A stretch of DNA of 64,000 bases, taken from the NCBI GenBank assembly GCA_963728825.1, contig CAVSLA010000004.1, positions 1,488,001 through 1,552,000 of the forward strand, read 5' to 3'. Position numbers and translations under genes: made by a program. Below, piece after piece: positions 42,074-49,699 of the stretch (position 1 is its first letter; each line of letters begins with the position of its first letter). The notes under the pieces were generated by a model. That model worked only from the letters and a program-made list of their open reading frames with translations, was not told the DNA's origin and ran no database searches. The stretch is from CAVREM01 sp963728825 (GTDB lineage: Bacteria > Acidobacteriota > Vicinamibacteria > Vicinamibacterales > CAVVIG01).

Positions 42074-42269
42074 AACGGCGTAAGTCCTACGTAGAGGAGC
42101 GCGCTGCCGCATGAGGTCGAACCTCGCCCTTTGATTCGTGCCCCATCCCTTTGGGCACATCAGCCTTCATCGTGAACTCCTTCGTTTGTGGTCAACTGTT
42201 CAGATCGAAACGGTTGAGAAGTTGTGAGTCGCTTTTTGCAACAGCTCTGTAGGCGGAAGGAGGAATCCG

Positions 42270-42473
42270 ATGCCGTCAGCGGAGCAGAATGAAACCGTTG
42301 AACTGACCGAGCGAACAAAAGACGTAGCATCGCACAATGGAAAGGCGTCGGCGAAGATCGCAAGGTTGCGTCACATGAAAGAACGGAACGAAAACTATCT
42401 GGCTGAACGGAGAGAGGAGAAGGCGGCCGAGGACGAGCTCACCAAAGAGCTTCGAGTCTCTGTTACAGACTAG
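42270..42473 (+). CDS. Small highly charged protein of unknown function
   Basis: 67 residues with a very strong Shine-Dalgarno (GGAAGGAGG, 7 bases before ATG). The sequence is rich in Glu, Lys and Arg with no hydrophobic core (KIARLRHMKERNENYLAERR), and is probably one long helix. I recognise no family. It lies in the same AT-richer block as sodC and the ferritin gene. The 196 bases before it hold nothing else I can support. Coding status rests mainly on the ribosome-binding site. Confidence 0.55.
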   Translation: MPSAEQNETVELTERTKDVASHNGKASAKIARLRHMKERNENYLAERREEKAAEDELTKELRVSVTD

Positions 42474-42649
42474 CGCCTCCGGTCGGTGGCCGTGCTGCCG
42501 AACCATGTGCCCGCCATGCGAGCTCGACGACGCGCGGTTGAGGTCGCGGTCCGGGCCGCGGCGCTGGGAAGGAGCGAGGCCGAGGCGCGGCAAGCCCCGG
42601 TGACGCAAATCGGGCGTCGGTGCTCTTTGGGCGCAAGTATGATCTTGCA

Positions 42650-43576
42650 GTGCAGCCTCCCTCGAAAACCGCGCGCTCAGCTTTATTGCTCTTCGCGCTT
42701 GGAGCTGCTCTCCTGCCAGCGTGCAGCCAAGCAGTGAACCCCGCTGTCCTGCAGGACGCTCAGACAGCTGTGCGTGTGAAGACCGCCCTCGTCAACGATG
42801 ACGTGCTGGGGGTGCGTCCAATCGAGGTGAGCGTTGCCAATGGCGTCGCCCGTCTCTCGGGCCGCGTGGCGTCGGAGGCGGAGCGGCAGCGCGCGGCGGA
42901 CGTGGCGCGATCGGTCGAAGGCGTGCGGAACGTCATGCTCGAGCTCACCGTCGAGACGACGGTCGGAGGGACCGCCGCGCCGCTCCCCCAAGTCGAGTCG
43001 CGGACGCCCTCACGGCCCGACGCCCAGGAGAGCGATGAGTTGAAGGAGGGAGACCGTCGCCTGCTGGCGATCGGATTTTCGGTGCGGCAAACCGAGGCTG
43101 TCGGCCCAGATCTCGAGCCTTCCCTTGGCGTCGGTCCGTTGATTCGCCTCGGGTCCGGCCGCGGGCTGGGGCTCGGCATCGGCTTCGGGTGGTTCAGCGC
43201 TGACCTGTCGTCCGGCCGCACGACGGCGGGACGTATCCACATCAAACCCGTAATGGCGGGACTTTCCTACACGGTCGGCGGTGCGCGCGTCTCAACGTCC
43301 TGGTCGGTGGTGGGCGGGCGCGCCTTCAACAGCCTCTCTGCGCAGGGTGGCTCGCAGGGGCCCGTGTGGGCGCTCGAAGTGCGCGACAGCTTTGCGTGGC
43401 GTCCCGGCACGGCCATTTGGATCGAAGCGAGCCGGCGAATTGCATTCACTGTGTCCGCACAGTATCTGGTGACGCGGCCACGTGTCACGTGGCTCGCTAA
43501 CGGCCGGACAGAAACACGAACACTCCGCGGCGACGCAAGGACGATCAGCACGGGCGTGGTCTACAAGCTCTTTTGA
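42650..43576 (+). CDS. BON-domain lipoprotein with C-terminal beta-barrel-like region
   Basis: About 308 residues from GTG 42650 (GTG 42620 is also possible). The lipoprotein signal SALLLFALGAALLPAC ends in a Cys lipobox. A BON domain follows (~30-100: TAVRVKTALVNDDVLGVRPI, VANGVARLSGRVASEAERQR, ADVARSVEGVRNVMLELTVE), as in OsmY/DolP, which bind phospholipid membranes. The C-terminal ~170 residues are glycine-rich alternating strands ending in VVYKLF, as in outer-membrane barrels. Directly upstream of mlaE, a lipid-homeostasis role is plausible. Confidence 0.75.
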   Translation: MQPPSKTARSALLLFALGAALLPACSQAVNPAVLQDAQTAVRVKTALVNDDVLGVRPIEVSVANGVARLSGRVASEAERQRAADVARSVEGVRNVMLELTVETTVGGTAAPLPQVESRTPSRPDAQESDELKEGDRRLLAIGFSVRQTEAVGPDLEPSLGVGPLIRLGSGRGLGLGIGFGWFSADLSSGRTTAGRIHIKPVMAGLSYTVGGARVSTSWSVVGGRAFNSLSAQGGSQGPVWALEVRDSFAWRPGTAIWIEASRRIAFTVSAQYLVTRPRVTWLANGRTETRTLRGDARTISTGVVYKLF

Positions 43577-43588
43577 GGGGTTAGAACG

Positions 43589-44347
43589 GTGACTGGTATT
43601 CGATTGTTGGCCGACGCGGGGGACTGGGCCATGTTTGCCGGTCGCTCGATTAAGGAAGCTTTCCTTCCGCCGTTTGAGATTCCAGAGATTGCACGCCAGA
43701 TCTTCGAGCTTGGCTGCCGGTCGCTGCCGCTGATTGCCGCAAGCGGGTTTGCGGTGGGCCTCGTGTTATCGATGCACACCCGCGCGTCGCTCGCCCGTTT
43801 CGGCGCTGAGGCGCTCATTCCCGCCGGACTCGGCATTGCGCTCGTGCGAGAGACGGGACCGCTGACGGCGGGCCTGCTGCTCTCGGGCCGCATCGGCGCG
43901 GGCATCGGCGCCGAAATCGGCGCGATGAAGGTCACCGAGCAGATTGACGCGCTCGAATCGCTGGCCGTGGACTCGTTTCGCTATCTCGTCGTCACCCGGG
44001 TCGTGGCCTGTGTGATCGCCTTCCCGATCCTGACCACCGTGATGAACTTCATGGGCATGTTCGGCGGGTACGTTGCCGAGACGGCCCTCACCGGCGTTCC
44101 GCTCCGCATGTACTTCAACCAGGCGTTCTCGCTGATTCAGTTCTCTGACCTGATACCGGCGACGCTGAAGACCTGCGTTTTTGGCTTCATCATCGCGACC
44201 GTTGCGAGCTATCTCGGTATGAACACGAGCCGGGGAACGGAGGGGGTCGGACAGGCCTCCACACGAAGCGTCGTGTACTCGTCGATCCTGCTCATTCTCG
44301 CCAACGTGGTGCTCGTGCGGCTCACGTTCTTCTTCTATCCTGCGTGA
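43589..44347 (+). CDS. mlaE: MlaE-family phospholipid ABC transporter permease
   Basis: A 252-residue MlaE/YrbE permease. It contains the MlaE core (GLVLSMHTRASLARFGAEAL, GIALVRETGPLTAGLLLSGR, IGAGIGAEIGAMKVTEQIDA, LESLAVDSFRYLVVTRVVAC). The N-terminus is slightly longer than usual (IRLLADAGDWAMFAGRSIKE). It starts with GTG and overlaps mlaF by four bases. Together with MlaF and the MCE protein it moves phospholipids between inner and outer membranes. Confidence 0.93.
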   Translation: MTGIRLLADAGDWAMFAGRSIKEAFLPPFEIPEIARQIFELGCRSLPLIAASGFAVGLVLSMHTRASLARFGAEALIPAGLGIALVRETGPLTAGLLLSGRIGAGIGAEIGAMKVTEQIDALESLAVDSFRYLVVTRVVACVIAFPILTTVMNFMGMFGGYVAETALTGVPLRMYFNQAFSLIQFSDLIPATLKTCVFGFIIATVASYLGMNTSRGTEGVGQASTRSVVYSSILLILANVVLVRLTFFFYPA

Positions 44348-45102
44348 CGGCGCGGGTGGGCGACGAGGTCGCAGCGGTTGAGCTGCGCGGCGTCACGAAA
44401 TCGTTCGGCCGCCTGCGCGTTCTGGACAACGTGAGTCTAGTCGTGCCCGCAGGCCGCGCCGTTTGCATTCTGGGACGCAGCGGGACCGGCAAGAGCGTGA
44501 CGCTCAAGCACATTGTTGGCCTTATCCGGCCGGACGCGGGGCGGGTGCTGGTTAACGGTGAGGACATTAGCGGCTTGCGTGGACGGAACCTTGCACGCGT
44601 GCGTCGCGGCATTGGGTTCCTGTTCCAGACCGCCGCGCTCTTCGACTCCATCTCGGTCGGCGAGAACGTCGCGTTCCCGCTTCGCCGCCACACCGACCTG
44701 GCCGACGTGGCCATCCGTTCGCGGGTGCAGCAGCTGCTAACCGATGTCGGGCTGGGCGCCGAATACGACAAGATGCCAGCCGATCTGTCGGGCGGGATGC
44801 GGAAACGGGCCGGGTTGGCGCGCGCGCTTGCGCTCGACCCGGCGCTGCTATTGGCCGATGAACCGAGCGCCGGGCTGGATCCTGTCACCTCGGGCGAGAT
44901 CGACGCATTGCTGGTGACGCTTAAACAGTCGGGGCGGACGTTGCTCGTCGTCACGCACAACATTCCGAGCGCGCGCGCCATCGGCGACGAGCTGGTCTTC
45001 CTCCACGAAGGCACGGTGCTCGCACACGGATCGCCGCAGTCGCTCGAGCAGAGCGAGCACCCGCTCGTGCGCGAGTTCATGCGATCCGAGGGTTCGGGCT
45101 AG
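44344..45102 (+). CDS. mlaF: MlaF-family phospholipid transporter ATPase
   Basis: A 252-residue ABC ATPase. Walker A ILGRSGTGKSVTLKHIVGLI, Q-loop FLFQTAALFDSISVGENVAF, signature LSGGMRKRAGLARALALDPA and Walker B LLLADEPSAGLDPVTSGEID are intact. The FDSxxVxENVAFPL pattern after the Q-loop is typical of MlaF. It energises MlaE, with which it overlaps. Confidence 0.94.
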   Translation: MTARVGDEVAAVELRGVTKSFGRLRVLDNVSLVVPAGRAVCILGRSGTGKSVTLKHIVGLIRPDAGRVLVNGEDISGLRGRNLARVRRGIGFLFQTAALFDSISVGENVAFPLRRHTDLADVAIRSRVQQLLTDVGLGAEYDKMPADLSGGMRKRAGLARALALDPALLLADEPSAGLDPVTSGEIDALLVTLKQSGRTLLVVTHNIPSARAIGDELVFLHEGTVLAHGSPQSLEQSEHPLVREFMRSEGSG

Positions 45103-45150
45103 ACGGCTGGCCGAAGCATACAGGTCGAAGCGCAGTTGAGGAGCTGGCAC

Positions 45151-46527
45151 ATGGGTTCGAATCGAAAAGCGGTCGTGGGAGCGTTCGTTATCGCAGGCAC
45201 GATCCTGTTTGCCTTTGCACTCTTTCTCATCGGTGATCGCCGCCTCTTGTTCGCGCGGCAGTTCGAGATCGCGACGAACTTCGGCAAAGTGTCCGGCCTG
45301 CAGGTTGGCACGAAGGTGCGCGTCGAGGGATATGACGCCGGCGAAGTGCTGGAGATCCGCATTCCGTCGCGTCCCTCGGAGCGGTTTGTGGTGCGGATGC
45401 GCATTCGCGAGGACGTGCGGCCCCTGGTACGCGTTGATTCGGTCTGCGGCGTGCAGACCGACGGTCTCGTGGGCAGCGCCTTCGTCCAGATCAGTCGGGG
45501 CACCGACGAAGCGCGGGTCGTCGAGTCCGGCGAGACGCTGACGGGCGTGGATCCGATCGAGTTCGCCGATCTGATACAGGAAGGGGCGGAGACGTTCAGA
45601 ACCGTCGCGCGGACCGTTCTCGAGCTCGGTGACCAGGTCGGCGAGGCGATTACGCCGCTGACCGACACGGCGAAGACGGCCAGCACGCTGCTGGTGGACG
45701 TCAGCGCCAACATCAAGGCGATCACGGCAACAGGAACCCAAGTCACCGAGGACGCGCGCGCGGTGGTCGAAGGCACACGCGGCATCGTGAGCGAACTCCG
45801 CGCTGGCCGCGGCACGCTCGGCCGGCTCCTGACCGACGATAGTCATTATCAGCAATGGTTGCGAATCGCTGGTGAGGCCGAACAGACTGTCGCGAACCTT
45901 CGTCTGACCACCGAGACCGCCCGAACAATGATGGACGGTCTATCGGCGCCCGACGGCGGGGCGCAGCAGGTGCTTCAGACCGTACGCGACACATTGAGCA
46001 GCACGCGCGAGGTCTTGTCCGATCTGTCGGAGGGTACCGAAGCGTTGAAACGCAACTTTCTGTTCCGTGGATTCTTCCGCGATCGAGGGTTCTTCGATCT
46101 CGACGCGATTACCCGCGAGGCGTATCTCGGCGGGGCGCTCGAACGGAACGACCGCACGGCCCTGCGCATCTGGATTGACGCCGCTGGACTGTTTGGCCGC
46201 GCGGCCGACGGTTCGGAGCAGCTCACTGAAGCGGGCCGCCGGCGGCTCGAGTCCGCGATGGCCGATCTCGTCCGATACCCACGCGACAGTCCGCTTGTCG
46301 TGGAAGGGTACGCCGACCCTTCGGCTGGTGAGGCGTCGTACCTCGTGTCGTTCGATCGCGCCGTGCTCGTCCGCGAGTATCTGCTCAGCCGCTTCCGTCG
46401 GCCCGCGACGCTGACTGGGACGATGGCAATGAGCGACCGCGCAGCTGCCAGCCCGCTGGGGGATCGATGGTCGGGCGTCGCGCTCGCGTTGTTCGTGCGC
46501 ACCGATGCGTTGGCGAATCAGCCCTGA
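45151..46527 (+). CDS. MCE-domain (MlaD-like) protein fused to an OmpA-like C-terminal domain
   Basis: 458 residues from ATG 45151 (GAGGAG Shine-Dalgarno 8 bases before). One N-terminal helix (AVVGAFVIAGTILFAFALFL), then the MCE/MlaD beta-barrel (ATNFGKVSGLQVGTKVRVEG, VCGVQTDGLVGSAFVQISRG), a long helical middle (~170-320: TLLVDVSANIKAITATGTQV, GTLGRLLTDDSHYQQWLRIA) and a C-terminal OmpA/MotB-type domain (SPLVVEGYADPSAGEASYLV followed by RAVLVREYLLSRF). The usual MlaD ends after the MCE domain. The fusion could span the periplasm and grip peptidoglycan. No mlaC, mlaB or mlaA gene is present. Confidence 0.9.
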   Translation: MGSNRKAVVGAFVIAGTILFAFALFLIGDRRLLFARQFEIATNFGKVSGLQVGTKVRVEGYDAGEVLEIRIPSRPSERFVVRMRIREDVRPLVRVDSVCGVQTDGLVGSAFVQISRGTDEARVVESGETLTGVDPIEFADLIQEGAETFRTVARTVLELGDQVGEAITPLTDTAKTASTLLVDVSANIKAITATGTQVTEDARAVVEGTRGIVSELRAGRGTLGRLLTDDSHYQQWLRIAGEAEQTVANLRLTTETARTMMDGLSAPDGGAQQVLQTVRDTLSSTREVLSDLSEGTEALKRNFLFRGFFRDRGFFDLDAITREAYLGGALERNDRTALRIWIDAAGLFGRAADGSEQLTEAGRRRLESAMADLVRYPRDSPLVVEGYADPSAGEASYLVSFDRAVLVREYLLSRFRRPATLTGTMAMSDRAAASPLGDRWSGVALALFVRTDALANQP

Positions 46528-46610
46528 CGGTCCACCATCTCGCCGCGAACAACGCCCTGTGGGGCAGCGTGGTGGTGCTGTTTCCCACTACCACGCGAGC
46601 CTGAGACTGC

Positions 46611-47328
46611 TTACGACCCCGCCGCCGCGCCCTTCGGATTGAATCGATAGCCGACCCATGGCTCGGTCAGCAGGTACTTAGGAGTGGACGGATCCGGCTC
46701 GAGCTTCTTGCGAAGCTGACCCATGAAGACGCGCAGATATTCCGGCTGTTCCTGACAGGCGACCCCCCACACCGCTTCAAGGAGCGCGGCATGGGTCAGG
46801 ACGCGGTTCGGGCGGCGTGCCATATACACGAACAGATCGAATTCCTTGGGGGTGAGCCGCACTTCGTTGCCGTGCGCGTGGACGCGCCGGGAGTCGAAGT
46901 CGATCCGGAAATCTCCGAGCTCGAACGACGAGGATTCTTCCCCTGTGTTGCCGCTGCCGCGGCGCAGCGCCGCACGGACCCGCGCCATCAGTTCATCGAT
47001 CCCGAACGGCTTCGTCACGTAGTCGTCGGCGCCAGAGTCGAGCGCCTCGACCTTGGTGCGCTCTTCGCCTTTGACCGAGAGGACGATGATCGGAACGGTC
47101 GAGATGGTGCGGATGCGGCGGCAGAGTTCGATCCCGTCCATGTGCGGCATGTACAGGTCGGTGATGATCAGCTCCGGATTCCACTCGTGAAAGCTCGCCA
47201 GCGCGCTTTCGCCCTCGGCGGCGGTCCGGACCTGGTATCCCTGGCTGGCCAGCACGGTCCGCAGGACCCGCGTAATCTGCGGTTCATCGTCGACCACCAG
47301 TACCTTTCGATCCTTCTGCGGTTTCCAT
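46611..47328 (-). CDS. OmpR/KdpE-family response regulator, apparent frameshift after codon 7
   Basis: Receiver domain: VLVVDDEPQI, the phospho-acceptor in ELIITDLYMPHMDGIELCRR, VLSVKGEERTKVEALDSGA and YVTKPF. A winged-helix DNA-binding domain follows (VRLTPKEFDLFVYMARRPNR, YLRVFMGQLRKKLEPD, EPWVGYRF), KdpE-like. The coding frame lacks a start upstream of GTG 47297, but one extra base in the TTT at 47305-47307 separates it from ATG 47328 (METAEGS-KVLVVDDE), which has an AGGA box. Corrected length 238. It is transcribed after the sensor kinase gene, whose stop lies at 47346. Confidence 0.88.
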
Positions 47329-47345
47329 GGGTGTTCCTGATCGAC

Positions 47346-48530
47346 CTACGGCGACACCGCCGGCGAGGCGCGCAGCGGCTCGGCGGGATGGGCCAGTGTG
47401 GAGGCCGCCGGTAACGTCATCATAACCGCAGTGCCGCGGCCGGTCTGCGCGGACTGCACCCACATCCGGCCACCCTGAGCTTCGACCAGCCGGCGGGCAA
47501 TGGACAGGCCGAGGCCGATCCCGGCGCGCTTGGGATCGACCGGATCGCGGCCGGGCACCCTGAAGAATTTCTCGAAGACCCGCTCGCGAAGAGCCGGCGG
47601 GATGCCCGGACCCTGGTCGGCGACCTGAATGGTGACGTGCAGCGCATCGTCGCGATCGGCGGTCACGTGAATCTCGGAATTCTCTGGAGAGTACTTGCTG
47701 GCGTTGTCCAGCAGCATGTAGATCACTTCAGCGACGGCCGCCGGATCGACCGCCACCGCGGGCGTGGCGGCGGGGACGTCGACGCGCAGCCGGTGGCGGG
47801 CCGTCACCGTCCGTGCCCGCGCGACGGCAGCACCAATCAGTTCCTGGACGTCGACGCCGCCGTGCTCGATCGGCCGGACGCCGTCGGGGCGCTCCCCCAC
47901 CGACAGCCCGGCGATGAACCGGTTGAGGCGATCCGACTCCTCGTCGATCACCTGCAGGAGCTCGCGCCGGTTCTCGTTCGACAGGCCAGCCAGGCTCGAG
48001 TGCGGTCCCTTGCCAATCAACGCCGTGACCGCTGCCTTGATCGAGGTCAGCGGTGTGCGGAGGTTATGGGTGAGCGCATCGAGCAGCGCCGCTTTGAGCT
48101 GCTCGCTGCGCCGCTCCGCCTCCACCTCGCTGGCGCGATCGAACGCCGACTGCAGCTCCTGATAGAGCCGCTCGATCTCGCGGCGGCCGGCTAGCGCCTC
48201 GCGCCGGCGCTGTTCGGCGTGCGCCGCCAGCCACGCCACGATCGCCGCGCTGGTGGTAAAGGTGACGAACCCCAGCCAGAGCGCATCGGCGGCCAGTCCG
48301 GCCATCGGCAGGAAGAAGTAGGAGTAGCCGACCGACGCCGATGCGGTGGCCAGCAGGGCGGGCCCCAACCCCCAGGTGCGCGCGATCAGCAGGACCACCA
48401 GCAGCACCACCGGGACTGCCGCCCGGGCGGTGATGGCCGGGAGCAGGAGCAGGGCCGCAATGGCGACCGCCGGCAAGGCGAGTCCGGCCAGGTAGCCCAG
48501 CGCCGGGCGGCGGAGCAGCTCGAGGGGCAC
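47346..48530 (-). CDS. KdpD-like sensor histidine kinase (short form)
   Basis: About 394 residues from GTG 48530. The four-helix DUF4118-type membrane region (GYLAGLALPAVAIAALLLLP, SYFFLPMAGLAADALWLGF) matches the KdpD membrane part, but the N-terminal KdpD/USP domains are absent. The kinase core follows: H-box DALTHNLRTPLTSIKAAVTA, N-box MLLDNASKYSPENSEIHVTA, VADQGPGIPPALRERVFEKF and GIGLGLSIARRLVEAQGG. The open frame to 48782 overlaps the divergent TetR gene, so the later GTG is chosen. No kdpABC genes are nearby; the signal is unknown. Confidence 0.87.
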   Translation of the reverse strand: MPLELLRRPALGYLAGLALPAVAIAALLLLPAITARAAVPVVLLVVLLIARTWGLGPALLATASASVGYSYFFLPMAGLAADALWLGFVTFTTSAAIVAWLAAHAEQRRREALAGRREIERLYQELQSAFDRASEVEAERRSEQLKAALLDALTHNLRTPLTSIKAAVTALIGKGPHSSLAGLSNENRRELLQVIDEESDRLNRFIAGLSVGERPDGVRPIEHGGVDVQELIGAAVARARTVTARHRLRVDVPAATPAVAVDPAAVAEVIYMLLDNASKYSPENSEIHVTADRDDALHVTIQVADQGPGIPPALRERVFEKFFRVPGRDPVDPKRAGIGLGLSIARRLVEAQGGRMWVQSAQTGRGTAVMMTLPAASTLAHPAEPLRASPAVSP

Positions 48531-48605
48531 GGGCTCATTATAGGCGGGGCGGCGCGGCGGCGGGCGGTCGGCGCCCTTGACCGCGGGGCCGCTCCCGGCT
48601 GACAA

Positions 48606-48641
48606 TCGAACCGTGGTTCGATCTTCGAACAGCCGTTCGAA
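48606..48641 (+). promoter_or_regulatory. Tandem TetR operator (TCGAAC-N4-GTTCGA)
   Basis: Two adjacent perfect inverted repeats share the same half-site and spacing: TCGAAC-CGTG-GTTCGA (48606-48621) and TTCGAAC-AGCC-GTTCGAA (48624-48641), with centres 19 bp apart. A CTGACA -35-like box is at 48599-48604. The site is between the divergent kinase and TetR genes and upstream of the hydroxylase operon, where an autoregulating TetR protein would bind. Confidence 0.65.
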
Positions 48642-48654
48642 ACCAGCCGACCGG

Positions 48655-49323
48655 GTGCGGCGCCGCTCGGCCGCGCGCCGCGCCACGATCCTCACCGCCG
48701 CCGCCCGGGTGTTTCGCGACATGGGCTTCGCCGCGGCGGGGATGCGCGACATCGCCGTCGCCGCGGACCTCTCCCCGGCCAACCTGTATCACTACTTCCG
48801 CGGCAAGGACGAGATCCTCTATTTCTGCCAGAACCGCGCGCTCGACCGGCTGCTGGCCAATGCCGCGGTCGCCGCGCGATCGAAGGGACCGATCGCCGCC
48901 CGCCTGCGCGTCCTCGCCACGGATCATGTGCTCTGCCTGATCGACGAGGTCGAGGGGTCGGCCGCACATTTCGAGCTCGACGCGCTGCCGGGCCGTCTCC
49001 GGGCGGCCGTGGTCGCGCGGCGCGACCGCTACGAGCGCGCCATCCGTTCGCTCGTCGCCATCGGGATCCGCCGGGGTGAGCTGGCAGCGGCCGACGCCGC
49101 GGTTGCAACCCGGGCGTTCCTCGGCGCGCTCAATTGGACCGTCCAGTGGTTCCGTCCCGGCGGGACGCTGGCCGGCAGCCAGATCGCCGCGATGGTCGCG
49201 GCATATGCCGTCAACGGCTTGGAGAAAGGCCGTGGAGAAAACAGCGATCGCGCTCATCGTCAACGACGAGCCATGCGAGGTGGCGTTCGACCCGTACAAG
49301 ACGCTGCTCGAGGTGCTGCGTGA
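48655..49323 (+). CDS. TetR-family transcriptional regulator
   Basis: About 222 residues from GTG 48655, which lies just after the tandem operator; GTG 48613 is in frame but inside it. The HTH is clear: ATILTAAARVFRDMGFAAAG, MRDIAVAADLSPANLYHYFR and GKDEILYFCQNRALDRLLAN (TetR/KstR2-like). The ligand domain is helical. Its 3' end overlaps the next gene by about 92 bases in another frame, which is unusual; the tail after NGLEKGRGEN may be dispensable. It probably controls the adjacent molybdenum hydroxylase genes. Confidence 0.87.
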   Translation: MRRRSAARRATILTAAARVFRDMGFAAAGMRDIAVAADLSPANLYHYFRGKDEILYFCQNRALDRLLANAAVAARSKGPIAARLRVLATDHVLCLIDEVEGSAAHFELDALPGRLRAAVVARRDRYERAIRSLVAIGIRRGELAAADAAVATRAFLGALNWTVQWFRPGGTLAGSQIAAMVAAYAVNGLEKGRGENSDRAHRQRRAMRGGVRPVQDAARGAA

Positions 49324-49699
49324 AGATCTGACCCTCTGCGGCACCAAGCACGGCTGCGAGCTCGGCGAATGCGGCGCCTGTGCGGTGCTGCTCGACGGCC
49401 GGCCGGTGCTGTCCTGCCTGGTGTTGGGTGTCGAGTGCGACGGGCGCGAGATCCTGACGGTCGAGGGGCTGGCCAGCGACGGTCGCCTGCACCCGCTCCA
49501 GGAGACGTTCGCGGATCTCGGCGCCGCTCAATGCGGCTACTGCACGCCGGGATTTCTGATCACCGCCAAGGCGCTGCTCGATCGGACGCCCGACCCGACG
49601 CGCGATGAGATTCGCGAGGCGCTCGCCGGCAATCTCTGCCGCTGCACCGGTTACCACCAGATCGTCGAGGCGGTTGAAGCCGCCGTGCTGAAGCGATGA
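49232..49699 (+). CDS. hcrC: Molybdenum hydroxylase [2Fe-2S] subunit (4-hydroxybenzoyl-CoA reductase gamma-like)
   Basis: A 155-residue iron-sulphur subunit. The plant-ferredoxin-type cluster is bound by CGTKHGCELGECGACAVLLD and SCLVLGVEC. The second cluster is bound by QCGYCTPGFL and LAGNLCRCTGYHQIVEAV. Both are typical of CoxS/XdhC/HcrC. The GTG at 49232 gives the usual N-terminus (EKTAIALIVNDEPCEV). It overlaps the large-subunit gene by four bases. The C-A-B gene order matches hcrCAB. The symbol is assigned by similarity; a related hydroxylase cannot be excluded. Confidence 0.85.
   Translation: MEKTAIALIVNDEPCEVAFDPYKTLLEVLREDLTLCGTKHGCELGECGACAVLLDGRPVLSCLVLGVECDGREILTVEGLASDGRLHPLQETFADLGAAQCGYCTPGFLITAKALLDRTPDPTRDEIREALAGNLCRCTGYHQIVEAVEAAVLKR

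Noticed and set aside
42486..42737. ORF between the small charged protein and the BON lipoprotein.
   Set aside because: It overlaps the lipoprotein signal region, has no Shine-Dalgarno and looks like random GC-rich coding (many Ala/Arg). Left unannotated.
41028..46527. A possible prophage or integrative element right of the tRNA-Gly fragment.
   Set aside because: No integrase, phage structural, replication or conjugation gene is present; only composition and the att-like fragment hint at transfer.
49134..49331. Frameshift at the TetR 3' end to explain its 92-base overlap with the next gene.
   Set aside because: Neither alternative frame offers an earlier stop near the expected TetR end, so the sequence gives no support for an indel there.
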